From: Acidobacteriota bacterium
Lineage (GTDB): Bacteria > Acidobacteriota > UBA6911
NCBI GenBank assembly: GCA_016934555.1
Contig: JAFGSS010000120.1
Location: 1 to 47,904 of the forward strand
Length of the DNA: 47,904 bases
Direction: 5' to 3'
The translations under genes were made by a program, and so were the position numbers. Positions 1-9,023 of the stretch are shown here, piece after piece (positions within the stretch are counted from its first letter, which is position 1; the number at the start of each line of letters is the position of its first letter). Below the pieces are notes generated by a model that worked only from the letters and a program-made list of their open reading frames with translations, was not told the origin of the DNA and did no database searches.

Positions 1-326
<326 letters not shown>

Positions 327-339
327 TAATTCGAAGAGT

Positions 340-361
340 CCCGGATTTCGAAAAATCCGGG
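340..361 (-). promoter_or_regulatory. Leader hairpin just before the 16S 5' end
   Basis: CCCGGATTT (340-348) and AAATCCGGG (353-361) form a 9-bp stem with a 4-base loop, 14 bases upstream of the mature 16S 5' end. Stems at this place in rRNA leaders often take part in processing. The 16S 3' flank, which could also pair with this segment, lies outside the window. Confidence 0.5.
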
Positions 362-406
362 TTACTGGTTTACTATGTGTTATGGAATGGATGTTTCGGA
401 CACGCA

Positions 407-428
407 CTATCTAGTTTTCAAAGATCTA
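407..428 (-). promoter_or_regulatory. boxA-like antitermination element of the rRNA leader
   Basis: The minus strand reads TAGATCTTTGAAAACTAGATAG. The core CTTTGAAAACTAGATA resembles the boxA-containing sequences that precede 16S genes in many bacteria, which bind NusB/NusE and prevent early termination. It lies a few bases downstream of the predicted start of the proximal promoter, as expected for a leader element. Confidence 0.6.
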
Positions 429-439
429 GGCAGTTATTC

Positions 440-468
440 ATCATAGTATGTGCAACCCGGTTTGTCAA
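440..468 (-). promoter_or_regulatory. Proximal rRNA promoter (sigma70 type)
   Basis: On the minus strand, TTGACA (468-463), a 17-base spacer and TATGAT (445-440) form a near-consensus vegetative promoter. The predicted start is near 433, about 107 bases upstream of the 16S 5' end and just before the boxA-like element. Confidence 0.75.
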
Positions 469-579
469 CCGCTACCGAAGTTTCACTCGACCTATGATTG
501 ACGAAGGATTTGCCCAATCAGAAGACTGAGAGAATCCAGCCTCTCGACTTCAATCTCTTGTCGTCTCGAAGCGTGCTGC

Positions 580-608
580 ATATTAGCCGCAACCGTTTCG
601 CTTGTCAA
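580..608 (-). promoter_or_regulatory. Distal rRNA promoter (sigma70 type)
   Basis: On the minus strand, TTGACA (608-603), a 17-base spacer and TAATAT (585-580) form a second near-consensus promoter, 140 bases upstream of the first. Tandem promoters of this kind are usual for rRNA operons. Confidence 0.7.
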
Positions 609-746
609 GAGAGTGAAGCAAAATCTTTCAAATAAGCTGCACAAACTCAATCTCAATGACTGAGGATCCGAATAGTACCCGCAGGGTCGGGGATTGTAAA
701 GGCCAAAGTGATTATTTTTTGCATCCTCTTCTCTTTTTTTTGGTTG

Positions 747-766
747 CGGCGGCCCGGAGGCCGCCG
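747..766. repeat. GC-rich perfect hairpin downstream of purN
   Basis: CGGCGGCC (747-754) and GGCCGCCG (759-766) form an 8-bp stem with a 4-base loop. A T-run lies at 733-741 on the plus strand, ahead of the hairpin. For purN transcripts on the minus strand this gives A-residues after the stem, so it is not a standard intrinsic terminator. Confidence 0.45.
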
Positions 767-810
767 GAACGGTCGTCCGAATAATCCATATCTAATTAAG
801 AAAAAAGGAT

Positions 811-1395
811 TTATGACGCCGAGGTCAGCCTGGCGAGCATCAGGGCGATGGCTCGCCAGTAAAGCTGGTGCTCCTCGGCCAGGATGCGGGCGGAAAGGGT
901 TTCCTCGGTGTCGCCGTCCTCGACCTCCACCGCCCGCTGCATGAGGATGGGCCCGCTGTCCACGCCCTCGTCAGCCAGGTGGACCGTACACCCCGAGATC
1001 TTCACGCCATACTGCAGCGCCTGGCGCTGGGCGTGGAGCCCGGGAAAGGAGGGGAGCAGGGAGGGGTGGATATTCAGGATGCGCCCCGGGTAGGCGTCCA
1101 GCAGCACCGGAGTGACGATGCGCATGAAACCCGCCAGGCAGACGAGCGCGGGCCGGAAAGGCTCGAGCGCCCGCCCCAGCAGCCGGTCGTATTCCTCGCG
1201 CCCCATTCCGCGCGACGGCAGGCAGACGGCGTCCAGGCCGAACTCCCGGGCGCGCTCGAGACCTTCGGCGTCGGCACGGTTGCTGATCACACAGCAGATC
1301 TCGGCCTCGAGGTCCCCGCGCTCAATCGCCTCGTGGATGGCCACGAAGTTGGACCCCCGGCCCGAAAGAAGTACCGCGATTCTCCTGTTGTCCAT
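811..1395 (-). CDS. purN: Phosphoribosylglycinamide formyltransferase (GART), PurN
   Basis: This enzyme transfers the formyl group from 10-formyl-tetrahydrofolate to GAR, the third step of de novo purine synthesis. The 194-residue length is typical of the family. The N-terminal LLSGRGSNF binds the substrate phosphate, NIHPSLLPSFPG carries the catalytic Asn-His pair, and SGCTVHLADEGVDSGPI contains the conserved catalytic Asp. AAGGAGG sits just before the ATG. It follows purF by 43 bases on the same strand, so the two are probably cotranscribed. A large plus-strand ORF over the same bases is a shadow. Confidence 0.97.
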   Translation of the reverse strand: MDNRRIAVLLSGRGSNFVAIHEAIERGDLEAEICCVISNRADAEGLERAREFGLDAVCLPSRGMGREEYDRLLGRALEPFRPALVCLAGFMRIVTPVLLDAYPGRILNIHPSLLPSFPGLHAQRQALQYGVKISGCTVHLADEGVDSGPILMQRAVEVEDGDTEETLSARILAEEHQLYWRAIALMLARLTSAS

Positions 1396-1438
1396 CCGCC
1401 TCCTTCCGCGCCGTCGGGCGCACCCCCACGGGCTCGGT

Positions 1439-2845
1439 TTAATCCTCTTCCCTTTCGAACAGGCTCTTCTGCTTTTCCTCGGGCGCCACCTCGATCGGAT
1501 AGCGGTCGGTAAAACAGGCCGAACAGTACTGTTTCCGGTCGTCGACCGCCCGGAACACCGATTCGAGGCTCAGGTAACCGAGCGAATCGGCGCCGATGAA
1601 ACCGCAGATCTCCTCCACCGATTTCATCGAGGCTATCAGTTCGTGCCGGGTGGGGATATCGATGCCGTAATAGCAGGGGGCGATGACGGGCGGGGAGGTG
1701 ATCCGCATGTGGATCTCGCGGGCGCCCGCGGCACGGACGATCTGTACGATCTTCCGGCTGGTGGTTCCCCTGACGATGGAGTCGTCGAGCAGGATGACGC
1801 GCTTCCCCCGGAGAATCTCGCGCACCGGGTTGAGCTTCACCTTGACCCCGAAATTGCGGATCGACTGCCTGGGTTCGATGAAGGTGCGCCCGACATAGTG
1901 GTTGCGGATCAGCCCGAACTCCAGGGGAATGCCGCTCTCCCGGGAAAACCCGATGGAGGCCGACACCCCGGAATCGGGTACCGGCACCACGACATCCGCG
2001 TCCACCGGGTGTTCCACGGCCAGGTACCGCCCCATCTCCCTCCGGCTGCTGTTGACCGTCCTGCCGAAGACGATGCTGTCGGGGCGGCTGAAGTAGATAT
2101 GCTCGAAAACGCAGAAGGCGGGCTTCTCCTTCGGCAGCGGCATCTCGGATTCCAGGCTCTTTTCCTCGATCCGCACCACTTCCCCGGGCTCCACATCCCG
2201 GACATACTCCGCGTCGATCAGGTCGAAGGCGCAGGTCTCGGAAGCGATGGCGTAGGAACCGTTGACGCGCCCCAGGCACAGGGGACGAAAGCCGTGCGGG
2301 TCCCGGGCCGCGAGAAGATACTCCGGTGTCAGCAGCGCCAGCGAGTAGGCCCCCTGGACCATCCTGAGCGCCTCCACGAAAGCCTCCGGGAGGGTGCGCC
2401 GCCGGGACCGGGACATCAGGTGCAGGATGACTTCGCTGTCGCTCGTGGAATGGAAAATCGCGCCGTCGCGCTCCAGTTCCCGGCGCAACTGCGGCGCGTT
2501 GGTCAGGTTGCCGTTGTGAGCGAGCGCTATCGGCCCGCGCCAGCAGTCGATCAGAATCGGCTGGGCGTTCCAGGCGGCACTCTCGCCGGCCGTGGAGTAG
2601 CGCACGTGCCCCAGAGCGGAATCTCCGGGCAGGCGCCCCAGCCGGTTCTCGTCGAAAACGTCCGCCACGTATCCCATCCCCTTTTCCATGTGGAGCTTGT
2701 GACGGTCCGAGGTGGCGATCCCGGCGGATTCCTGACCCCGGTGCTGAAGGGCGTAGATGCCCAGGTAGGCAATCCTGGCGGCCTCAGGGTGGGAAACGAT
2801 GCCGAAGACGCCGCACTCCTCTTCCAGTTTGTCCCAGGGTTCCAT
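1439..2845 (-). CDS. purF: Amidophosphoribosyltransferase, PurF
   Basis: PurF makes 5-phosphoribosylamine from PRPP and glutamine, the committed step of purine synthesis. The 468-residue protein begins MEPWDKLEEEC. Cys11 should become the N-terminal nucleophile after removal of a 10-residue propeptide, as in the B. subtilis-type enzyme. Four cysteines in the contexts FCVFEHIYFSRPDS, PPVIAPCYYGID and YCSACF match the [4Fe-4S] ligand positions of that type. The C-terminal phosphoribosyltransferase domain has the PRPP loop VILLDDSIVRGTT. purN follows. Purine-dependent regulation is likely from family knowledge, but no operator was recognised. Confidence 0.97.
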   Translation of the reverse strand: MEPWDKLEEECGVFGIVSHPEAARIAYLGIYALQHRGQESAGIATSDRHKLHMEKGMGYVADVFDENRLGRLPGDSALGHVRYSTAGESAAWNAQPILIDCWRGPIALAHNGNLTNAPQLRRELERDGAIFHSTSDSEVILHLMSRSRRRTLPEAFVEALRMVQGAYSLALLTPEYLLAARDPHGFRPLCLGRVNGSYAIASETCAFDLIDAEYVRDVEPGEVVRIEEKSLESEMPLPKEKPAFCVFEHIYFSRPDSIVFGRTVNSSRREMGRYLAVEHPVDADVVVPVPDSGVSASIGFSRESGIPLEFGLIRNHYVGRTFIEPRQSIRNFGVKVKLNPVREILRGKRVILLDDSIVRGTTSRKIVQIVRAAGAREIHMRITSPPVIAPCYYGIDIPTRHELIASMKSVEEICGFIGADSLGYLSLESVFRAVDDRKQYCSACFTDRYPIEVAPEEKQKSLFEREED

Positions 2846-3147
2846 AGACAGGGTCCAGATCCGTTCTTTTTGTCAGCGCCGCGGTCCCGCCGGGCGCAAA
2901 CCCGCAGGGCCTCCATTCCACCCCCGGTACCCCCGGGAGGCTTCCGGCGTTCCGGCAATATTATACACAATCCCTCCCGCGGCACCCGGCCAAAACCAAG
3001 GGGAAAACCGGGGCGCGCCGCATCTTTGGCTTCGCCTTCGGCGGGCCTTGATATACCATAAGGGTTGGCCCCGAAATCGGACGGCGCGGCGCGGAGCCGA
3101 CTGTCACCGACGCGGCGCGCAATCAGGCACAGAAAGGATATTGGCTC
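2846..3147. other. Divergent intergenic region between purF and the LsrF-type gene
   Basis: These 302 bases must hold promoters in both directions. On the minus strand a perfect TATAAT (2965-2960) lies about 115 bases upstream of purF, but no good -35 box is found at 16-18 bases. On the plus strand TTGATATACC (3049-3058) could supply a -10, but it is weak. AAGGA at 3135-3139 serves the LsrF-type gene. No small gene, riboswitch or clear operator was recognised. Confidence 0.4.
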
Positions 3148-4032
3148 ATGGCTGACATGGATGGGAGCATCGAAACCAAGGATTTCCACCCGGACATTCC
3201 GTCGCGCAACACCCCCTTCTTCCTCAAGGGTTCGGGCGCGCTCGACTGGGGCATGCAGAGCCGCCTCGCCAGGATTTTCAGCGCCTCCTCGGGCAGGACG
3301 GTGATGCTGGCCATCGATCATGGATATTTCCAGGGGCCGACGACGGGGCTGGAACGGGTGGACGTCAACATCGTCCCCCTGCTCCCATACGCGGACGCTC
3401 TCATGCTGACCCGCGGCATCCTCCGCACGACCATCCCGCCCTCCTTCCCCCGGGGGACCGTGCTGCGGGCGAGCGGCGGCCCCAGCATCCTCAAGGAGCT
3501 TTCCAACGAGCAGATCGCCCTGGACATCGAGGACGCACTGCGGCTCAACGCCGCGGCCATGGCGGTGCAGGTTTTCGTCGGCGGGGAATTCGAAACGCAG
3601 TCCATCCACAACATGACGCGCCTCGTGGACCTCGGAAACCGGCACGGGGTCCCGGTGCTCGGAGTCACCGCGGTCGGGAAAAACATGACGCGCGACGCCC
3701 GGTATTTCCGCCTCGCCTGCAGGATATGCGCGGAACTGGGGGCGCATTTCGTGAAGACCTACTACGTGGCGGACGGGTTCGAAACCGTCACCGCCTCCTG
3801 CCCCGTCCCCGTCATCATGGCCGGAGGGAAGAAACTCCCCGAGCCGGAGGCCCTTGAAATGGCCTACCGCGCCGTCAGCGAGGGGGCGGCCGGAGTCGAC
3901 ATGGGAAGGAACATCTTCCAGTCGGAGGCCCCCGCCGCCATGATCCAGGCGGTGAGGATGGTGGTCCATGAGAACGCAAGGCCCGCGGAGGCTTTCGAAC
4001 TGTTCCAGGACCTGAAAAACCGGCAGGCGTAG
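3148..4032 (+). CDS. LsrF/DhnA-type class I aldolase or thiolase
   Basis: The 294-residue sequence closely resembles E. coli LsrF, the 3-hydroxy-5-phosphonooxypentane-2,4-dione thiolase of autoinducer-2 breakdown. Shared blocks include [40 protein letters not shown] and [11 protein letters not shown]. The Schiff-base lysine of the LsrF family falls at Lys203 in VKTYYV. The fold is a TIM-barrel class I aldolase. No lsrK, lsrR, lsrG or transporter genes are nearby. Instead an aldolase/dehydrogenase fusion follows after 74 bases, so the substrate here may be another short phosphorylated ketone. The family assignment is firm and the AI-2 role is not established. Confidence 0.85.
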   Translation: MADMDGSIETKDFHPDIPSRNTPFFLKGSGALDWGMQSRLARIFSASSGRTVMLAIDHGYFQGPTTGLERVDVNIVPLLPYADALMLTRGILRTTIPPSFPRGTVLRASGGPSILKELSNEQIALDIEDALRLNAAAMAVQVFVGGEFETQSIHNMTRLVDLGNRHGVPVLGVTAVGKNMTRDARYFRLACRICAELGAHFVKTYYVADGFETVTASCPVPVIMAGGKKLPEPEALEMAYRAVSEGAAGVDMGRNIFQSEAPAAMIQAVRMVVHENARPAEAFELFQDLKNRQA

Positions 4033-4106
4033 CCGGCGTGCCGGGCCCGGGCGGGGCCCCTCCGCCCCCGGCGCGTCCAAGAGGGGATCACCCAGACGAG
4101 GACAGC

Positions 4107-6215
4107 ATGATCAACCGCTGGTCGGACGACAAGGCCGCTCAATTCATCGAACAATACCGCAAGAAATACGGGGAGGATCTGGCCGTCGGCCTCTACGTGG
4201 CCTCCCTGATCGGCGCTGAGACCCGGCTGGTGCTTCACGGCGGGGGCAACTCCTCCGTGAAAACGGTCCGGACCAACCTCCTGGGCGAAACCGTCCGGAC
4301 CCTGTTCGTCAAGGCCTCCGGTTACGACATGGCGTCCATCGAACCGGACGGGTACACCGGCCTGGAACTGGACTACGTGGAAAAACTCCGGTCCCTGGAA
4401 AAGCTGTCCGACGAGGACATGGTCAACGCTTTCCGCACCCATTGCCTCGACGCGCGGGCGGCCACCCCGTCCATCGAGACCCTCGTCCACGTTTTCGTCC
4501 CGGGTAAATTCGTCGACCACACCCACCCCGATTCCATCCTGGCGCTCACGAACCAGGCGGAGGGGGAAAAGCATCTGCGCGCCGCACTGGGCGAAGGCGT
4601 TTCGATCCTCCCTTACGCCCATCCCGGGTTCCCGCTGGCCAGGGCCGTGGCCGCCGAACTCGAGCGGAACCCGGGGGCACGGGCGATGGTCCTGATGCGG
4701 CACGGGCTTCTCACCTGGGGGGAGACCGCCAGGGAATCGTACGACACCACCATCGCCCTGGCCTCCCGGGCAGAGAAGTACGTGGAGCAGCATGCCCGGA
4801 AACCGGTGATCACCGAGGCCGCCACCCCCCTGCCCCTGGCCCGGCAGCGCCTGGCCGCGGCGGCCCCCGTGATCCGGGGCCTGCTGGCCCGGCCCACCGG
4901 GAATCCCGACCACCCCTGGGACCGCGTCATAGTGCGTCCACTGATCAACCGGAAGATCCTGGATCTCGTCGATTCGGGATACGCACGGGAGTTTGCCGCG
5001 ACGCCCCCCCTGACGGCGGACCATCTCATCCGGACCAAGCCCTCCTACCTCTGGATCGAGAATCCCCCGTTCGAGGACCCCGCGGCGTTCGGCGAAAAGG
5101 TGGCACACGGAATCCGCGATTACGCCGCCGCCTACGACGCCTATGTCCACAGGTTTTCGCGCAACCGCCCGGAAGGGATCGAGGCGGCCGATTCCCTGCC
5201 CCGGGTGATCCTCCTCCCCGGCCTCGGGGCGATCGCCGCGGAAGGGAGCGCGGCCTCCGCCGACATCGTCAGGGACATCGCCGAGCACACGCTGGAGGTC
5301 AAGGCCCAGATCGCGGCCATGGGCGAATACCGGGGGATGGAGGAAAAGGATCTCTTCGAAATGGAGTTCCGGGCGATCCAGCGCCGGAAACTCCACGCGC
5401 GCCCTTCTCCGCCGCTGGCCGGGCACGTGGCACTGGTCACCGGCGCCGCGGGCGCCATCGGCGCCGGCATCACCCAGGAACTGCTGGAACAGGGATGCCA
5501 CGTCGCCGTCACCGACCTGGACGGGGACCCGCTGCACCAGTTCACCGAGGAGATGCAGTCCCTGTACGGGCCGCGCGTCCTGGGGATCGCGCTCGACGTC
5601 ACCGACTCGCAATCGGTTGCGGACGCCTTCGGCTCCGTGATCAGCGCCTGGGGCGGCATCGACCTCGTGGTGCAGAGCGCGGGCATCGCCCACGTAGCCC
5701 CGATCGAGGACATGGACCTCGAAACCTTCAGGAGAACCGAAAGAATCAACATCGAGGGGACGCTCCTCATCCTGGCCGAATCGGCGCGCCTGTTCAGGAG
5801 GCAGAACACCGGGGGGGACATCGTCGTGGTCTCGACCAAGAACGTTTTCGCCCCGGGGGCCAACTTCGGCGCCTACAGCGCGACCAAGGCCGCCGGGCAC
5901 CAGCTGGCCCGCATCGCGAGCCAGGAACTGGCGCCGATGGACGTGCGCGTGAACATGGTCGCGCCCGACGCGGTGTTTTCCCACGGCACCCGGAAATCGG
6001 GGTTGTGGATGGAGGTCGGCCCCGAAAGGATGAACGCCCGGGGACTGAGCGCGGAAGGGCTGGAGGAATATTACCGGAACCGGAACCTGCTCAAGGCGAA
6101 GATCACGGCGCGGCACGTGGGCAGGGCCGTCCTTTTCTTCGCCACGCGCCAGACCCCCACGACCGGCTGCACCCTTCCGGTCGACGGCGGGCTTCCGGAC
6201 GCCACGCCACGGTAG
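4107..6215 (+). CDS. Bifunctional class II aldolase / short-chain dehydrogenase (RhaD-ADH fusion type)
   Basis: This 702-residue fusion has an N-terminal class II aldolase domain (about 1-400) with the zinc-binding His-x-His in FVDHTHPDSI and a later RHGLLTWG, then an SDR domain from about residue 430. The SDR domain has the nucleotide motif TGAAGAIGAG, an acidic VTDLDGD after strand 2 that favours NAD, and the catalytic Ser and YSATK. The arrangement matches the family annotated as rhamnulose-1-phosphate aldolase/alcohol dehydrogenase, which cleaves a ketose phosphate and oxidises the lactaldehyde. The ATG at 4107 has GAGG ahead of it, so the upstream extension to 4038 is rejected. No other rhamnose genes are present. 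ruvA follows after 22 bases. Confidence 0.88.
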   Translation: MINRWSDDKAAQFIEQYRKKYGEDLAVGLYVASLIGAETRLVLHGGGNSSVKTVRTNLLGETVRTLFVKASGYDMASIEPDGYTGLELDYVEKLRSLEKLSDEDMVNAFRTHCLDARAATPSIETLVHVFVPGKFVDHTHPDSILALTNQAEGEKHLRAALGEGVSILPYAHPGFPLARAVAAELERNPGARAMVLMRHGLLTWGETARESYDTTIALASRAEKYVEQHARKPVITEAATPLPLARQRLAAAAPVIRGLLARPTGNPDHPWDRVIVRPLINRKILDLVDSGYAREFAATPPLTADHLIRTKPSYLWIENPPFEDPAAFGEKVAHGIRDYAAAYDAYVHRFSRNRPEGIEAADSLPRVILLPGLGAIAAEGSAASADIVRDIAEHTLEVKAQIAAMGEYRGMEEKDLFEMEFRAIQRRKLHARPSPPLAGHVALVTGAAGAIGAGITQELLEQGCHVAVTDLDGDPLHQFTEEMQSLYGPRVLGIALDVTDSQSVADAFGSVISAWGGIDLVVQSAGIAHVAPIEDMDLETFRRTERINIEGTLLILAESARLFRRQNTGGDIVVVSTKNVFAPGANFGAYSATKAAGHQLARIASQELAPMDVRVNMVAPDAVFSHGTRKSGLWMEVGPERMNARGLSAEGLEEYYRNRNLLKAKITARHVGRAVLFFATRQTPTTGCTLPVDGGLPDATPR

Positions 6216-6237
6216 GTGGCGCCACGCTAAAGGATAT

Positions 6238-6843
6238 ATGATCGGTCAATTGAGAGGAAAGCTGCTGGCCAAGAGCCCGAACCTTCTGCTGGTCGACGTG
6301 GGGGGGGTGGGCTACGAAGTGATCATCCCCCTCACCAGCTTCTACGAACTCCCGGACGAGGGGAACGAGATCACGCTCAAGATTCACACCCACGTGCGGG
6401 AAGACGCGCTCCTCCTTTTCGGTTTCCGGTCGCGGAGCGAGAAGAGCCTTTTCCTGAAGCTGATCTCGACGAGCGGCATCGGCCCCAAGCTCGCGATCAC
6501 GATCCTCTCCGGAGCCCGGGTGGAAGAGCTGGCCGCGGCCGTGGCGGAGGGGAACGTCTCCCGCCTCACTTCCATCCCGGGCGTGGGGCGCAAAACGGCG
6601 GAGAGGATGATCCTCGAACTCCGGAGCCAGATGACGCCGTTCTTCCTGCCCGAGCAGGCGGAGGCGGCCCGGCAGGGAACGGCCGGCGGCGCCCTGGAAG
6701 AGGACGTCGTTTCGGCGCTGACCAACCTGGGCTACCCCCGGGCGGCGGCTGAGAAGGCCCTGTCCCTGACGTTGCGCGAGCCCGAATGCGGGCGGACGTT
6801 CGAGGAAATCCTGCGCAACACGCTCCGGCGGCTTGCCGGTTGA
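6238..6843 (+). CDS. ruvA: Holliday junction branch migration protein RuvA
   Basis: RuvA binds four-way DNA junctions and loads the RuvB motor. The 201-residue protein begins MIGQLRGKL, the usual OB-fold start, and has the helix-hairpin-helix motifs SGIGPKLAITIL (near 80) and IPGVGRKTAERMILEL (near 115). The C-terminal domain III, which contacts RuvB, ends EEILRNTLRRLAG. AAAGGA precedes the ATG. ruvB follows after 14 bases. The usual ruvC neighbour is missing from this locus. Confidence 0.97.
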   Translation: MIGQLRGKLLAKSPNLLLVDVGGVGYEVIIPLTSFYELPDEGNEITLKIHTHVREDALLLFGFRSRSEKSLFLKLISTSGIGPKLAITILSGARVEELAAAVAEGNVSRLTSIPGVGRKTAERMILELRSQMTPFFLPEQAEAARQGTAGGALEEDVVSALTNLGYPRAAAEKALSLTLREPECGRTFEEILRNTLRRLAG

Positions 6844-6857
6844 CACGGTTTTAGGCT

Positions 6858-7889
6858 ATGACAGAACGCACTTTCACACACGCCCTGCTGAACCCGACCC
6901 CGGTTTCCGACGAGAAAACCTACGAGCAGAGCCTTCGGCCCCAGACCCTGGCCCAGTACATCGGCCAGCAGAAGGTCAAGGACAACATCGAGATCAGCAT
7001 CCAGGCCGCGCTCAAGCGCCGGGAGGCGCTGGACCACGTCCTGCTCTACGGTCCCCCGGGCCTGGGGAAAACCACCCTCGCGACCATCATCGCCGGCGAG
7101 ATGAACGTCAACGTCCGCACGACCAGCGGCCCCGTCATCGAGAAGCGGGGGGACCTCGCCGCCATCCTCACCAACCTGCAGGCCAGCGACGTGCTGTTCA
7201 TCGACGAGATCCACCGGCTGCACCCTTCCATCGAGGAGATCCTCTACCCGGCGATGGAGGACTTTTACATCGACATCGTGATCGGCGAGGGGCCGGGCGC
7301 CCGCAGCATCAAGATGCCGCTCCCCCGGTTCACCCTCGTGGGCGCCACCACGCGCGCGGGCCTGCTGACCGCCCCCCTGCGGGGGCGCTTCGGCATCATC
7401 CACCGCCTGGAGTTCTACACCCACGCGGACCTGTGCACCATCGTCGAGCAGTCGGCCCTGACGCTGGGGGTCCCGGTCGAGCATGAGGGCGCGATGGAAA
7501 TCGCCTCGCGGAGCCGGGGGACCCCCCGCATCGCCAACCGCCTCCTCCGTCGCGTGCGGGATTTCGCCGAGGTAAGGAGCGACGGCCGGATCACCCGCCC
7601 CGTGGCCATGCAGGCGCTGGAGATGATGGACGTCGACACCTACGGCTTCGATGAAATCGACCGCAAGCTGATGCTGACGATCCTGGAAAAATACAACGGC
7701 GGGCCGGTGGGGGTGGGATCGCTTTCCGCCGCCATCAACGAGGACGAGGATGCCATAGAGGACATCTACGAGCCGTACCTCATCCAGATCGGCTTTCTCG
7801 ACCGCACCCCCCGGGGGAGGATGGCGACCCGGAAGGCCTACGAGCATTTTCAGATCACGCTGCCCGGGAACCAGAAGAACCTCTTCTAG
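6858..7889 (+). CDS. ruvB: Holliday junction branch migration ATPase RuvB
   Basis: This hexameric AAA+ motor drives branch migration with RuvA. The 343-residue protein has Walker [10 protein letters not shown], Walker [10 protein letters not shown], the sensor motif GATTRAG with the arginine-finger region PLRGRFG, and a C-terminal winged helix containing TPRGR. It is cotranscribed with ruvA. The stop codon is followed by a GC hairpin (GGCGGC-CCC-GCCGCC, 7891-7905) that lacks a U-tract. Confidence 0.98.
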   Translation: MTERTFTHALLNPTPVSDEKTYEQSLRPQTLAQYIGQQKVKDNIEISIQAALKRREALDHVLLYGPPGLGKTTLATIIAGEMNVNVRTTSGPVIEKRGDLAAILTNLQASDVLFIDEIHRLHPSIEEILYPAMEDFYIDIVIGEGPGARSIKMPLPRFTLVGATTRAGLLTAPLRGRFGIIHRLEFYTHADLCTIVEQSALTLGVPVEHEGAMEIASRSRGTPRIANRLLRRVRDFAEVRSDGRITRPVAMQALEMMDVDTYGFDEIDRKLMLTILEKYNGGPVGVGSLSAAINEDEDAIEDIYEPYLIQIGFLDRTPRGRMATRKAYEHFQITLPGNQKNLF

Positions 7890-8021
7890 CGGCGGCCCCG
7901 CCGCCGGCTCCGTCAGGAAGGGGATTGATCTCGGCCCGCGGGTTGTGGTATCGAACCTAGCCTGGGAATCAGGCGCTATTATAAACCAGGGGGCCCCGGG
8001 CTTCCTGAAAGGAGACAGGAT

Positions 8022-8930
8022 ATGACAGCAAAGCTCATCAAGGGAACGGAGATCCGCGAGGAGATCCTGAAGGAAATCGAACAGGAAGTCAAAGACATCA
8101 AGGCGAAGCACGGCAAGGTCCCCGGCCTGGTCACCATCCTCGTGGGAAGCAACCCGGCTTCGATCTCCTACGTCACCCTGAAGATCCAGACGGCGGAGAG
8201 GCTGGGCTTTCACGAGATCCAGGACAACCAGCCCGAGACCATCTCCGAGGCGGACCTGCTGGCCCTCATCGACAAATACAACCGGGACGAGTCGATCCAC
8301 GGGATCCTGGTCCAGCTCCCCCTGCCCAAGCACATCGACGAGAAGAAGGTGATCAACGCCATCGACCCCGACAAGGACGTGGACGGCTTCCATCCCGTGA
8401 ACGTGGGGCGCCTCATGATCGGCGGCTCGGAGCTGAAGTTCCCCCCCTGCACCCCGGCCGGAATCCAGGAGATGATCGTACGCGCCGGCATCGAAACCAA
8501 GGGCGCGGAGGTCGTCGTCGTGGGACGTTCGAACATCGTCGGCAAGCCGATCGCCAACCTGATGCTGCAGAAGGGCCCCGGCGCCAATTCCACGGTAACC
8601 ATCGCCCACACCGCCACCAGGGACCTGGCCTTCCACTGCAAGCGGGCCGACATCCTGATCGTGGCCGCGGGCGTCCCCGGCCTGGTGAAGCCCGAATGGA
8701 TCAAGCCGGGCGCGTGCGTCATCGACGTGGGCGTCAACCGTGTGGGGGAAAAGAAGAGTGAAAAGACGGGCAAGATGGTGGCCATCCTCAGGGGGGACGT
8801 CGACTTCGACGCCGCCAAGGAAATCGCGGGCTTCATCACGCCGGTCCCCGGCGGGGTCGGCCCCATGACCATCACCATGCTGATGAAGAACACCCTGAAA
8901 TCGCTGAAGTACGCCTTGGGGATCGCCTGA
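8022..8930 (+). CDS. folD: Methylenetetrahydrofolate dehydrogenase / cyclohydrolase, FolD
   Basis: FolD interconverts 5,10-methylene-THF and 10-formyl-THF, supplying one-carbon units such as the formyl donor used by PurN. The 302-residue sequence shows the active-site SYVTLK (Tyr and Lys), QLPLPKH, the DKDVDGFHP loop, CTPAG, the nucleotide-binding VGRSNIVGKP and the C-terminal TPVPGGVGPMT. AAGGAG lies before the ATG. An AT-rich TATTATAAA at 7977-7985 may serve as a -10 region, but no -35 fits well. A strong terminator follows, so it is probably a one-gene unit or the end of the ruv transcript. Confidence 0.97.
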   Translation: MTAKLIKGTEIREEILKEIEQEVKDIKAKHGKVPGLVTILVGSNPASISYVTLKIQTAERLGFHEIQDNQPETISEADLLALIDKYNRDESIHGILVQLPLPKHIDEKKVINAIDPDKDVDGFHPVNVGRLMIGGSELKFPPCTPAGIQEMIVRAGIETKGAEVVVVGRSNIVGKPIANLMLQKGPGANSTVTIAHTATRDLAFHCKRADILIVAAGVPGLVKPEWIKPGACVIDVGVNRVGEKKSEKTGKMVAILRGDVDFDAAKEIAGFITPVPGGVGPMTITMLMKNTLKSLKYALGIA

Positions 8931-8954
8931 TCCCTCGCGGCGGCACGCGCGAAA

Positions 8955-8987
8955 GGGGCCGGGGCCACCCGGCCCCTTTTTGTTTTT
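8955..8987 (+). terminator. Rho-independent terminator after folD
   Basis: GGGGCCGGG (8955-8963) pairs with CCCGGCCCC (8968-8976) across a GCCA loop. TTTTTGTTTTT follows directly. This is a textbook intrinsic terminator and the clearest one in the window. Confidence 0.93.
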
Positions 8988-9010
8988 CCCCGGCGCCGGG
9001 CGATCGATAG

Positions 9011-9016
9011 TATACT
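9011..9016 (+). promoter_or_regulatory. Candidate -10 element very close to the MoxR start codon
   Basis: TATACT ends only seven bases before the ATG at 9024, so transcription would start at or next to the start codon and give a leaderless or nearly leaderless mRNA. No good -35 box stands 16-18 bases upstream. The GGGGG at 9017-9021 is too close to the ATG to act as a normal ribosome binding site. Confidence 0.35.
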
Positions 9017-9023
9017 GGGGGCC

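Larger units (their letters stand above)
327..810. other. rRNA promoter and leader region, with no protein gene
   Basis: This 484-base stretch lies between the 16S gene and purN. Reading on the minus strand it holds two tandem promoters, a boxA-like element and a hairpin, each listed separately. The part from 610 to 746 holds only AT-rich sequence with T-runs and no convincing gene. The ORF at 708-944 overlaps the real purN gene and does not look like protein. Confidence 0.7.

Noticed and set aside
747-766. GC hairpin considered as a purN terminator
   Set aside because: The T-run lies on the wrong side for minus-strand transcripts, so it would not act as an intrinsic terminator for purN.
708-944. 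78-residue plus-strand ORF
   Set aside because: It starts in a T-rich leader and overlaps purN antisense; no ribosome binding site or recognisable protein.
3148-4032. Autoinducer-2 quorum-sensing system
   Set aside because: Only the LsrF-type enzyme is present; no kinase, regulator, transporter or LsrG is in the window.
3864-6116. 750-residue minus-strand ORF
   Set aside because: It is antisense to the aldolase/dehydrogenase fusion, whose zinc and nucleotide motifs are clear.
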